NCBI GenBank assembly: GCA_902802975.1 | Contig: CADCOF010000077.1 | Span: forward strand, 1-17,536 | Reading direction: 5' to 3' | DNA: 17,536 nucleotides | Source: an uncultured Ruminococcus sp. | Lineage (GTDB): Bacteria; Bacillota; Clostridia; Oscillospirales; Acutalibacteraceae | Part shown: positions 5,595 through 12,635 of the stretch, piece after piece | How the letters are laid out: the number at the start of each line of letters is the position of its first letter | How positions within the stretch are numbered: position 1 is the first letter of the stretch | Position numbers and translations under genes: made by a program | The notes under the pieces: generated by a model | Database searches by the model: none | Seen by the model: the letters and a program-made list of their open reading frames with translations, nothing else | Told to the model about the DNA's origin: nothing

Positions 5595-7090
5595 GAGAAC
5601 TCCTCCTCGTTTCTGGAAGACTTCGACATATTGAACGTAATCAGCGACAATGTAGCGCAGACGATGAACACAAGAATACCTACCGCAGCAGCAGTATTGT
5701 AGTCGTTGGAGTCCATTGTGAGCTTAAACAGCCATGTTACGAGCAAGTCGGTCTGACCGGCCTGATAAAGCTTTTCGTCTTTATTCGGTCCGCCGTTAGT
5801 AAGAAGGTAGATAACGTTAAAGTTATTGATATTGCCGACAAATGTCTGAATAAGATAAGGTGTTGTTACGAAGAGCATGTACGGAAGTGTGATCTGGAAG
5901 AACTGAACAACCGGGGTTGCGCCGTCTATTCTTGCACTCTCGTAAAGATCCTCGGGGATATTCATAAGAATACCGGAAGTCTGAAGAATTGTATAAGGTA
6001 CGCCGACCCACATGTTAATTACGATAACGGTAACTCGTGCAACGAGCGCAGTCGAGTTAAAGTAAGAGATTGCAGGAAGACCCATATAACCTCTGATAAC
6101 GTTCAGAACGCCATCGTCCTGGAGGATCTGCTGCATAAGAAGGAGCGATACGAACTGAGGAACAGCAATTGTAATAACGAAAAGTGTTCTCCAAAGAGTC
6201 TTGAACTTAATGCTCTTTTTATTGATCATAAGAGCAAGAATCATACCAATGATATAGTTTGAGAATGTAGCAAAAATAGCCCATACTATAGTCCACTTGG
6301 TAAGCTCCATGAAGGTATAGCCCTTACTTGCGCCTTCAGAAACTTTAAATACGTCTCTGAAAGTCTGAAGTCCGACCCAAGTAAAAAGATTTCCCGGGGG
6401 AACGTGCGCTCTGTCATAGTTTGTAAACGCAATGAGTATCATGAACACGAGCGGAAGAATCGTAAACACAGAAATAAGAAGTACGGGAAGTGAAAGCAAT
6501 GTAACGTGATATTTGCCATCGAGGAAATCCACGAGTTCTTCTTTCAATGTAAGATTCTTCTTGCCTGCCTTATGAGTCTGCTCAGCCTCATATGCAGATG
6601 CAGTATTTGCAACATATACGCCGATAAATACAAAAGTGATAAGTATCGCCAATGTACCGTAAAGCAATATAAGCATTGAGTTGTCGCCGGGAACCATCAT
6701 AGGTCTGCCTGTCACCTCATTGATCTCCTGATGCGACTGAACGTTTCCAAGTGTATCGAACTTATCAAGATAAATAAGACCGAAGTTCACCATGAAGAGA
6801 ATATAGAATATCTCAGCTGCAAGGAATGCAAGACCCTTGCCTACCTGCCCTCTGGTGAAATTGCCGAAACCCATAACAACATATGAGATTTTCGTACTCA
6901 TATCACCCAAAGAGAATCTTGAACCGTAGCCCTTTAACCCCTCAACAAATTTAACTCCAAGGTTCTTCAAGCCCTTAAGGAGCCCGCCAAAGAACCCCTT
7001 CAAGCCAACCGGAATCGATGCAAAAAATTCTTTCATCTTGTAAGCAAATTGCTGCGAGGGAGTAAGTGACTTATATTCAATAAATGTCAT
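5591..7090 (-). CDS. malF: MalF-type ABC sugar permease with N-terminal extension
   Basis: Partner permease of the adjacent MalG-type protein. It has 499 residues, longer than the roughly 300 of common CUT1 permeases. The core six-segment domain lies at about 195-490 and holds the EAA loop LYESARIDGATPVVQFFQI at about residues 380-400 followed by TLPYM. The extra N-terminus has an amphipathic, Lys/Gly/Phe-rich cytoplasmic stretch (20-60), a region with a glycine-rich turn (MGFGNFTRGQVGKGLAFLAAEI, about 72-93) and two membrane segments (about 85-110 and 136-165). AGGAGAG lies before the ATG. It is 114 bases downstream of the binding-protein gene, a gap containing possible competing hairpins. 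Such extended MalF proteins are common in Clostridia; the role of the extension is not known to me. Confidence 0.88.
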   Translation of the reverse strand: MTFIEYKSLTPSQQFAYKMKEFFASIPVGLKGFFGGLLKGLKNLGVKFVEGLKGYGSRFSLGDMSTKISYVVMGFGNFTRGQVGKGLAFLAAEIFYILFMVNFGLIYLDKFDTLGNVQSHQEINEVTGRPMMVPGDNSMLILLYGTLAILITFVFIGVYVANTASAYEAEQTHKAGKKNLTLKEELVDFLDGKYHVTLLSLPVLLISVFTILPLVFMILIAFTNYDRAHVPPGNLFTWVGLQTFRDVFKVSEGASKGYTFMELTKWTIVWAIFATFSNYIIGMILALMINKKSIKFKTLWRTLFVITIAVPQFVSLLLMQQILQDDGVLNVIRGYMGLPAISYFNSTALVARVTVIVINMWVGVPYTILQTSGILMNIPEDLYESARIDGATPVVQFFQITLPYMLFVTTPYLIQTFVGNINNFNVIYLLTNGGPNKDEKLYQAGQTDLLVTWLFKLTMDSNDYNTAAAVGILVFIVCATLSLITFNMSKSSRNEEEFS

Positions 7091-7204
7091 TAGCTCACTC
7101 TCCTAGTTTCAATTATAAAGACAGCTTTCAAGGCAAAAGGACACATAAAAGCACCCTTTCACCCTGATGTGCTGTCAACAATCTGTCAAATTTTAATCAA
7201 ACAA
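7091..7204 (-). promoter_or_regulatory. malE-malF gap with two competing short hairpins
   Basis: Two 5-bp stems cannot form together: AGCAC (7150-7154) with GTGCT (7169-7173), and CACAT (7142-7146) with ATGTG (7167-7171). The first is followed by TTTTAT on the minus strand. A partial terminator here would explain higher binding-protein than permease levels, a common arrangement. The stems are short, so this is weak. Confidence 0.25.
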
Positions 7205-8575
7205 TTACTCGTCCTTGATGTTAGCAATCGTCTGCTTGATGAGTTCCTTAGCCTGATCCTCAGAGAGATCATTGTCGGGATCTACAATCTTGCTTCCGAA
7301 TGTACCCATCGGGCCCCAGAATGAAGGTGCGATACCTACCTGTGCAACGGAATTCTTCTGCTGTGCAAGGATAGCTGTCAAAGCTTCGTCGTTCTTGATA
7401 ATGTCGCTTTCAGCAACAGCTTTGTTCGACGGACCCCAGTTGAGCTTCTCTGCTCTTTCCTTCTGGCAGTCTTCACCGGAGAGGAACTTAGCGAGTTCGA
7501 TTGCTGTATTCGGATACATTGTGCTGGAGTTTACGCCGAGGAGTTTGTAACCGAACATGTTAATAATCGGAAGATCCTCATCGCCTACATGGATTGTCGG
7601 AAGAACAGCAAAGCCTGCGTTTTCACCAAGAGTATCTTTTGCGCTTGCGAAGTTCCAGCTGCCGTCAATACCTGCTGCTACTGTGTCGGACTTAAAGCCA
7701 TCGACTACCTTTGTAACTTCACCGTTGAGGAAGAAGTCCTTGTAATCAACGAAAAGCTTACGGAAAGCAAGCATTGTGTTAACCATCTTTGCCTCATCGT
7801 AATCTGTGAACTGCTGAACGTCTCCGTCCTCGCCGCCAAGACCGTCGATCTGCAAGCCGCCTGTGAACATAAACAAGCATGTGTAATAACCGTTGCCTGC
7901 GTCCATAACGAACTTCTTGTTAGCTGCCTTACAAGCTTCAAGAGTACCCTCAAGAGTCTTAGCCTGATCTGCGGAAACATACTTTTTGTTGTAAACGAGA
8001 ATGTAGCTGTTGTCGCCCGTCTCGGGATATGCCCAAATCTTGTCGTTCTTTGTTGCAGCTGCTACTGATGCTTCGCTGTTAGAGCTTGTTACAAAATCCT
8101 TCTCGGCACCTGTTACCTCAAGGAGTGCGCCTGCTGTTACAAGCTTGTCGAGGTTATCGCATGCGAAACCGAATACATCGGCTGCTGCGTTAGCGTCTGT
8201 AAGTACCTGCGTTGCGGAATCTGCCTCACCCTGCGGAACAACTTCGATCTGTACGTCACCATATGCCTTCATGTTCTCGCTGAACGTAGCGCACTGACTT
8301 CTGAGTACTTCCTGAACTGCGTCGGGACCCCATACCTTAAGGTTGATTGTACCGGAAGCGCCCTCGCCGCCGAGCGGGTCGCCGTCTGTTGCGTCACCGC
8401 CTGTTGTGTCGCCGCCCGTTGTGTCACCGCCGGTCGTACCACCGGTTGTGCCGCCTGTCGTGCCGCCTGTCGTGCCGCCTGTTGTAGTGCCTGTGCCGCC
8501 GCCGCAGCCTGCAAGTGAAGTAACTGCCATCATTGCAGCAATCGCGATTGCACAAAATCTCTTTGTCTTGCTCAT
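7205..8575 (-). CDS. malE: Sugar-binding lipoprotein of ABC importer (MalE-like)
   Basis: Extracellular solute-binding protein family 1, the substrate receptor of the maltose/maltodextrin-type importer encoded just downstream. The 456-residue precursor has a lipoprotein signal peptide with lipobox LAGC, so Cys24 would carry the lipid anchor. Residues 25-72 form a Thr-Gly linker of repeated TTGG and DTTGG units, encoded by 12-15 base DNA repeats. The binding domain starts near residue 77 (GTINLKVWGPDA) and shows typical features: QVEVVP-like strand, DVFGFACDNLDKLVTAGALLEV, YPETGDNSYILVYNKKY, and the conserved late region IELAKFLSGEDCQKERAEKLNWGPSNKAV. The start ATG is preceded by AAGGA. The lipid-anchored form and lack of an ATPase gene fit a Gram-positive importer served by a shared MsmX/MalK ATPase. 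Confidence 0.9.
   Translation of the reverse strand: MSKTKRFCAIAIAAMMAVTSLAGCGGGTGTTTGGTTGGTTGGTTGGTTGGDTTGGDTTGGDATDGDPLGGEGASGTINLKVWGPDAVQEVLRSQCATFSENMKAYGDVQIEVVPQGEADSATQVLTDANAAADVFGFACDNLDKLVTAGALLEVTGAEKDFVTSSNSEASVAAATKNDKIWAYPETGDNSYILVYNKKYVSADQAKTLEGTLEACKAANKKFVMDAGNGYYTCLFMFTGGLQIDGLGGEDGDVQQFTDYDEAKMVNTMLAFRKLFVDYKDFFLNGEVTKVVDGFKSDTVAAGIDGSWNFASAKDTLGENAGFAVLPTIHVGDEDLPIINMFGYKLLGVNSSTMYPNTAIELAKFLSGEDCQKERAEKLNWGPSNKAVAESDIIKNDEALTAILAQQKNSVAQVGIAPSFWGPMGTFGSKIVDPDNDLSEDQAKELIKQTIANIKDE
8366..8506 (-). repeat. In-gene Thr-Gly (TTGG) tandem repeat in malE
   Basis: Imperfect 12-base units (CCGCCTGTCGTG-like on the plus strand) and 15-base units (with an added Asp codon) are repeated in tandem. 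They encode the flexible tether between lipid anchor and binding domain. Repeat number may vary between strains by slippage. Confidence 0.75.
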
Positions 8576-8618
8576 TTGCTTTTTCCTTCTTTCTTAAAAT
8601 GTAAAAATAGTTTATAGA

Positions 8619-8653
8619 GGAACGGGGTGTCACCCCATAACGGCGGACGTTCC
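8619..8653 (-). promoter_or_regulatory. Compact stem-loop in the malE leader
   Basis: On the minus-strand RNA, GGAAC and GTTCC form an outer stem. A nested GGGGT/ACCCC hairpin sits on one side, leaving an 11-base bulge. It lies about 45 bases before the malE start and its Shine-Dalgarno. It could affect mRNA stability or translation. I do not recognise a riboswitch class. Confidence 0.3.
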
Positions 8654-8717
8654 GAACGCACCACAAATTAACAAATTAAGGAATACGCACGAAATGCACC
8701 GCAGTGTTACCACATAA

Positions 8718-8746
8718 ATAATAACATATTCACAAGATTTTTGCAA
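8718..8746 (-). promoter_or_regulatory. Candidate malEFG promoter
   Basis: On the minus strand a -35 TTGCAA (8741-8746) and a -10 TATTAT (8718-8723) have a 17-base spacer. The -35 matches consensus at four of six positions, the -10 at five. Transcription would start near 8711, giving a leader of about 135 bases that contains the stem-loop at 8619-8653. Confidence 0.4.
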
Positions 8747-8861
8747 TATCTTTAGACATTTTTATTGTAGTAAATAAATCGGACATATAAAAATGTGCAA
8801 ATTGTACATCTAAATTGAACAAAATAGCAACATGTACAAATCACATATGAATATTATATAT

Positions 8862-8890
8862 ATATTCAACAAAAACTCTTTGTTGAATAT
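8862..8890. promoter_or_regulatory. 12-bp perfect inverted repeat, possible operator
   Basis: ATATTCAACAAA (8862-8873) and its complement (8879-8890) flank a 5-base centre. No U-tract suitable for a terminator and no gene end is nearby, so a protein-binding site is more likely. The half-site TGTTGAATAT recurs at 8987-8996 and, outside this region, at 4719-4728. The regulator is unknown. Confidence 0.4.
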
Positions 8891-9035
8891 TCATAATAAT
8901 GCATACGCTTTTTTGTGATATGTTATTTTACAGCATCTTGATGACTCAAAAATTTTAAAAAATTTTTTAAGACTTCCCATCAATTATGTTGAATATCACA
9001 ACGAAATGTGACATTTCATCACTCTCATATTTTTA

Positions 9036-9064
9036 TTGACAAAAGTACAATAAAGTAGTATTTT
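9036..9064 (+). promoter_or_regulatory. Candidate promoter of the murE-like gene
   Basis: TTGACA (9036-9041) and TATTTT (9059-9064) are 17 bases apart on the plus strand. The -35 is perfect, the -10 matches four of six. The start would be near 9071, leaving an AT-rich leader of about 170 bases with no obvious structure. Confidence 0.45.
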
Positions 9065-9244
9065 ATATATATCAACATTATCAACATCAATAAGGAAAAG
9101 AAGCTGTTCTAGATATCCTCTTATAATTATACAGCATTTCATTCTGTAAATCAATAGTAAAAATAAAAATTTCTGTACATTTTTAATAAAATTATTATCC
9201 GACTATAACGAGTCTATAAATCACAGAACAAAGGAGTTTTTTGC

Positions 9245-10723
9245 ATGAAATTATCTCTGTTACTAAACAACGTTGTATTTTCCGTTATCAAAGGAAACAC
9301 CGATATCGACATAAATCACCTTGTATATGATTCCAGAAAGGTCGAACAAGGCGACGTATTCGTGTGTCTGAAAGGCTACAATGTAGACGCTCACAAATTC
9401 GCCGACGATGCATCAAAGAAAGGAGCTGCGGCTGTCATTCTGAGTGATGAACTCCCGGTTTCATGCGGCACAGTTATCAAAGTCGATGACACAAGAAAAG
9501 CGCTTGCGCAGCTTTCGGCAAATTATTTTGGAACTCCGGCGAACGATATCGAATTTAAGATTGCATTGACCGGCACAAAGGGAAAAACCACCACAACTGC
9601 AATGATTAAATCGATACTTGAGGCTGCCGGCATAAAAACGGGAACTATCGGCACACTCGGCATAGTTATCGGCGACAATATCTACAAAACGAACAACACC
9701 ACTCCGGAGTCATTCGAGATTCAGCAGGCTATGAGAAAAATGGCCGATGAAGGCTGCCGCGCTCTCGTTATTGAGGCGTCCTCTCTTGGGCTGAAATGGC
9801 ACCGCACCGACGCCGTGAACTATGACATAGGCGTATTCACCAATTTTTCCGATGATCACATAGGAGACGGCGAACACGCAACCCTTGAGGAGTACCTCGA
9901 ATGCAAAAAGCTCCTGTTTAAGCAATGTGCGCTCGGTATAATAAACCGCGACTGCACCGTATATGACGAAGTGATAAAAGACGCAAAGTGCCCGATGGAA
10001 ACATTCGGCTTTGACGAGTCATGCGACGTATATGCCTCAAACGGCGAACTTACGCGCAAACCGGGTTTTCTAGGCGTAACATTTGACGTTGGCGGATATG
10101 ACAGCTACAAAGTCAACGTCGGCATTCCCGGGAAATTCAACATTTACAACGCGCTTGCAGCCATTGCCGTGTGCCGTCACTGCGGCGCAGACCGTGACGC
10201 TATTCAGGCAGGACTTGAAAGAGCGCGCGTAAAAGGCAGAGTAGAGCCGGTAGAAACAGGCGGAGACTATACGCTGCTGATTGATTACGCCCACAACGCG
10301 CTCAGTATGGAGAATGTTCTGACGACTCTGCGCAAATACGAGCCAAACAGACTTATTACGCTTTTTGGCGCAGGCGGCAACCGCCCGAAGATACGCCGCT
10401 ATGAAATGGGCGAAACATCGGGCAGGCTCAGTGATCTTTCGGTTATCACGGAAGATAACTCCAGATTTGAAGATGTTAACGATATCATAGAAGATATCAA
10501 GGTAGGTCTTGCAAAAACCGACGGAAAATACGTAGTTATCCCGAACAGAAGGGACGCCATTGAATACTGCATCAAAAATGCACAGCCCGGCGACATTATT
10601 GTACTTGCAGGAAAAGGACACGAGGACTATCAGGAAATCAAAGGCGTCAAGTACCACATGGATGAACGCGAGATAGTAGCAGACATTCTCAATTCAGCAG
10701 TGAGTCAGGTTATACCCGAGTGA
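9245..10723 (+). CDS. murE: MurE-type UDP-MurNAc-tripeptide synthetase, divergent
   Basis: Mur ligases of this type add the third amino acid (meso-diaminopimelate or lysine) to UDP-MurNAc-L-Ala-D-Glu in the cytoplasm, using ATP. The 492-residue length and three-domain order are normal: N-terminal uridine-binding domain (VYDSRKVEQGDVFVCLKG, 26-43), central ATPase domain with P-loop GTKGKTT at 110-116 and TNNTTPES, and C-terminal domain (DYAHN, FGAGGNR, GKGHEDYQ). The Lys221 of EYLECKKLLF matches the carbamylated lysine. Several signatures deviate: SSLG at 179-182 where SSHA is usual, GTK for GTN, DHIGDGEH for DHLDxHG, GAGGNRPK for GCGGDRD, and DNSR at 404-407 instead of DNPR. Arg407 favours meso-DAP. 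It lies alone, outside a division/cell-wall cluster, so it may be a second, specialised copy. AAAGGAG precedes the ATG. Confidence 0.85.
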   Translation: MKLSLLLNNVVFSVIKGNTDIDINHLVYDSRKVEQGDVFVCLKGYNVDAHKFADDASKKGAAAVILSDELPVSCGTVIKVDDTRKALAQLSANYFGTPANDIEFKIALTGTKGKTTTTAMIKSILEAAGIKTGTIGTLGIVIGDNIYKTNNTTPESFEIQQAMRKMADEGCRALVIEASSLGLKWHRTDAVNYDIGVFTNFSDDHIGDGEHATLEEYLECKKLLFKQCALGIINRDCTVYDEVIKDAKCPMETFGFDESCDVYASNGELTRKPGFLGVTFDVGGYDSYKVNVGIPGKFNIYNALAAIAVCRHCGADRDAIQAGLERARVKGRVEPVETGGDYTLLIDYAHNALSMENVLTTLRKYEPNRLITLFGAGGNRPKIRRYEMGETSGRLSDLSVITEDNSRFEDVNDIIEDIKVGLAKTDGKYVVIPNRRDAIEYCIKNAQPGDIIVLAGKGHEDYQEIKGVKYHMDEREIVADILNSAVSQVIPE

Positions 10724-10755
10724 TACTAATACTATTTTTCGTAATATTAATATAC

Positions 10756-10806
10756 AATGCCCGCGTCTAACACAATTTAAACGCGGGCATTATAGTTTGC
10801 TTTTTT
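10756..10806 (+). terminator. Intrinsic terminator after murE
   Basis: AATGCCCGCGT (10756-10766) pairs perfectly with ACGCGGGCATT (10781-10791) around a 14-base loop, followed by ATAGTTTGCTTTTTT to 10806. It ends the murE transcript 33 bases after the stop. The stem may also help end the convergent lipoprotein transcript. Confidence 0.8.
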
Positions 10807-10818
10807 ATATAGTACGTA

Positions 10819-12036
10819 TCAACTAACCTTATCAACCGAAAGAACAAGACTATAGTAATTGAAAGTAACCCTGTACATTGCGCCCGGAGAAACTGCAACC
10901 GGCTGATCTCCAATCGAAATCAAATAGACGTCTATCGTTGTGGTGTCACCATTGCTATCCACAAATGACCCGCCTCTGATAACGAACGGAAAATCAACTA
11001 TATTTGAAAGCTGCGATGTCACACACAACAGACCATTCGTTGACGTACCGTACATCGGTATGCGGTCTTTTGTACTCCAGTTGCTTTGCCTTGCACTTTC
11101 TACAGAACCGTTATAACTCTCCCATTCGTTATAGGACATCATTTCCGTTGACCATGAGTCGCTTTCATAATCAAAGCCATCATAATATACTTTGCCAAAA
11201 TCAATATAACTGATGTCGATCTTCTCAACCTCAGTAGAACTGCTGTCGTTCACCTTGATCTCGTATCTTTCAAATCTGCCGCCCCCGGCACCATCGCCTT
11301 GTCCGTAATCCTGCTTGACCTTATAGGACGCCTCTTTCTGCAGGAACTGTTCACCCTCGCCGACTGAGAGAAAGCGCGTTTCGCGGTATGAATTCACACT
11401 GTTTACGCCGTAGTGTTCCAAAAGCGCAACAAGATAATCATTATATCTGTAAATGCCTTTAACCTGAGCCTGGACTCCCGTACCCGTTGTTTCCGAATAC
11501 CATCTAAAATCGCTATTCGAATACGATGACGACGAAAATCTGAACACATCCGCGGGAATCGGATTGTAAGAAGCCTTAAATATGCTTTCTTCAACCGTTG
11601 CCTCCGAGCTTACCACTTCGAAACTTTCAGTATTAGAGCTTTCAGCCTTGGAACTTTCAGCCTTGGAGCTTGCAGCTTTGGAACTTGCTGCTTTAGAACT
11701 TGCTGCTTTAGAACTTGCAGCCTTGGAACTTGCAGCCTTGGAACTTGCTGCCTTAGAGCTTGCAGCTTTGGAACTTGCTGCTTTGGAACTTGCTGCCTTA
11801 GAGCTTGCAGCCGTAGAACTTGCGGATTTGGAACTTACTGCGTCAGAACTTGAGGTTTCTGAGTTTGAGACTCCGGAACTTTCTTCTTCATAGATTACCA
11901 TTTCGGAACTGGCTGTTTGTGACGATTCGAAAGGCTCAGATGAAAACACATCCGAACTGCCCTCTGAGGAACAGCCCGCAAGCATAGCCGCTGCTGTCAA
12001 TAACGATACTCCCGCAAAAAATTTACTTTTTTTCAT
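10819..12036 (-). CDS. Lipoprotein with SSKAA repeat stalk and unknown C-terminal domain
   Basis: I take the ATG at 12034-12036 (MKKSKFF...). GAGG lies 13 bases upstream; a TTG two codons earlier has better spacing, and the furthest GTG at 12048 sits too close to the Shine-Dalgarno. A lipoprotein signal peptide ends in LAGC with Cys22. About residues 23-150 are Ser-rich, with nine SSKAA units and two SSKAE units in tandem. From about residue 155 to the end is an ordered, Tyr/Ser-rich beta-like domain (for example FRWYSETTGTGVQAQVKGIYRYNDYLVALLEHYGV), which I do not recognise. The stalk probably carries the domain away from the membrane through the wall. A strong promoter lies at 12119-12147 and the gene is monocistronic, ending convergent with murE. 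Confidence 0.8.
   Translation of the reverse strand: MKKSKFFAGVSLLTAAAMLAGCSSEGSSDVFSSEPFESSQTASSEMVIYEEESSGVSNSETSSSDAVSSKSASSTAASSKAASSKAASSKAASSKAASSKAASSKAASSKAASSKAASSKAASSKAESSKAESSNTESFEVVSSEATVEESIFKASYNPIPADVFRFSSSSYSNSDFRWYSETTGTGVQAQVKGIYRYNDYLVALLEHYGVNSVNSYRETRFLSVGEGEQFLQKEASYKVKQDYGQGDGAGGGRFERYEIKVNDSSSTEVEKIDISYIDFGKVYYDGFDYESDSWSTEMMSYNEWESYNGSVESARQSNWSTKDRIPMYGTSTNGLLCVTSQLSNIVDFPFVIRGGSFVDSNGDTTTIDVYLISIGDQPVAVSPGAMYRVTFNYYSLVLSVDKVS
11636..11835 (-). repeat. 15-bp tandem repeat encoding the SSKAA stalk
   Basis: About thirteen 15-base units in phase with the codons, with consensus GAACTTGCWGCYTTR on the plus strand. Units differ mostly at synonymous positions (GCA/GCT, CTTG/TTTA). 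This shows selection for the peptide pattern after duplication. Length variation by slippage is likely. Confidence 0.85.
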
Positions 12037-12118
12037 AATCAACCACACACCTCATTTATATTCATCATAAGCAAATACAAAATTACTTCAATTTATTAAT
12101 CTCTACCGATATGGTACC

Positions 12119-12147
12119 AGTATATCACAAACAAAAAATCGTGTCAA
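12119..12147 (-). promoter_or_regulatory. Promoter of the repeat lipoprotein gene
   Basis: On the minus strand TTGACA (12142-12147) and TATACT (12119-12124) are 17 bases apart; the -35 is perfect and the -10 matches five of six. The leader is about 75 bases. The promoter lies 18 bases from the left end of the inverted-repeat element. Confidence 0.65.
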
Positions 12148-12270
12148 TCTTTACGCGGACAGTTCGCGGCGGGCATGCGCCCGCGGGTGCAACCCCATAT
12201 GCGCTAACATAACAAAAGTTCGTTATTATAGCCAATAATTTAGTTAATTATTCTTGGAGTTATGGTTATC

Positions 12271-12320
12271 ATTGCCTCCCCTTTAGGGGAGGTGCCGAAC
12301 GAAGTGAGGCGGAGGGGTTT
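12271..12320 (+). repeat. CCTCCCC-type dispersed repeat, copy A
   Basis: It starts ATTGCCTCCCCTTTAGGGGA, an 8-bp hairpin CCTCCCCT/AGGGGAGG, continues GTGCCGAAC and ends GGCGGAGGGGTTT. The same pattern recurs in inverse at 12363-12420 and at 17408-17536. Confidence 0.75.
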
Positions 12321-12362
12321 AAACACTAACCAAAATTAGAGAAAAACTGAACTTTTGCCGCA

Positions 12363-12420
12363 TAACCCCTCCGTCACGCCTGCTGATGCAGCCGTGACAC
12401 CTCCCCTACATGGGAGGCTT
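12363..12420 (-). repeat. CCTCCCC-type dispersed repeat, copy B (inverted)
   Basis: Reverse-strand copy of the repeat: on the minus strand it reads GCCTCCCATGTAGGGGAGGT, then GTCACGGCTGC, and ends GACGGAGGGGTTA. It faces copy A across 42 bases. One change (CCTCCCA for CCTCCCC) weakens its terminal hairpin. Confidence 0.7.
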
Positions 12421-12522
12421 TACCGACTTAAATGTTTTAAAGAAATGTATCGTTGAAACATAGGTTAGCGCATATGGGGCGCATGCCCGCCGCCGTTTTC
12501 GATAAAAATTTACAAAAGCATA

Positions 12523-12551
12523 TTGTTTATATGGCAAAGTTGTGTTATAAT
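12523..12551 (+). promoter_or_regulatory. Promoter of the rhomboid-Ter operon
   Basis: TTGTTT (12523-12528) and TATAAT (12546-12551) are 17 bases apart, with TG one base before the -10 (extended -10). Transcription would start near 12558, about 78 bases before the rhomboid ATG. The promoter begins 30 bases beyond the right end of the inverted-repeat element. Confidence 0.65.
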
Positions 12552-12635
12552 TTATATGATTACAAAAATTGGTTTATTTTTGTGTGCGTTATGATATTAA
12601 ATGTCTCTTAGCGATTTGGAAGGCAGATGGTATAA

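Larger units (their letters stand above)
8576..9244. other. 669-bp AT-rich divergent control region between malE and murE
   Basis: No gene is seen. It holds a GC-rich folded leader element next to malE (8619-8653), a leftward promoter (8718-8746), two TGTACA palindromes exactly 30 bases apart (8803-8808 and 8833-8838), a 12-bp perfect inverted repeat (8862-8890), a second TGTTGAATAT copy (8987-8996), a GAAATG/CATTTC dyad (9003-9017) and a rightward promoter (9036-9064). The density of dyads fits a regulated divergent promoter region. Confidence 0.5.
12166..12493. mobile_element. MITE-like 328-bp inverted-repeat element
   Basis: The ends are inverted copies: left GGCGGGCATGCGCCC ... CCCATATGCGCTAAC (to 12208) and right GTTAGCGCATATGGGG ... 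GCATGCCCGCCGC (12464-12493). The left end carries about 11 extra bases (GCGGGTGCAAC) inside the match. Within are two facing copies of a GC-rich CCTCCCC/GGGGAGG repeat (12271-12320 and 12363-12420) and short AT-rich hairpins, so the whole could fold back on itself. There is no reading frame for a transposase. I found no clear target-site duplication. It could be a non-autonomous transposable element or a large structured intergenic repeat. Confidence 0.55.

Noticed and set aside
8900..8913. Possible CcpA catabolite-response (cre) site, TGCATACGCTTTTT
   Set aside because: At least two conserved positions mismatch the cre consensus, and it is far from the predicted malE start.
8947..8970. A/T-run (AAAATTTT...AATTTTTT) as a terminator or origin element
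   Set aside because: It contains no GC stem, no DnaA-box cluster nearby, and such runs are expected in this AT-rich region.
10070..10657. 195-aa frame antisense to murE
   Set aside because: It lies wholly within a clear Mur ligase gene and lacks initiation signals.
12209..12463. CRISPR array or transposase gene inside the inverted-repeat element
   Set aside because: The repeats are inverted pairs without regular spacers, and no frame longer than trivial size is present.
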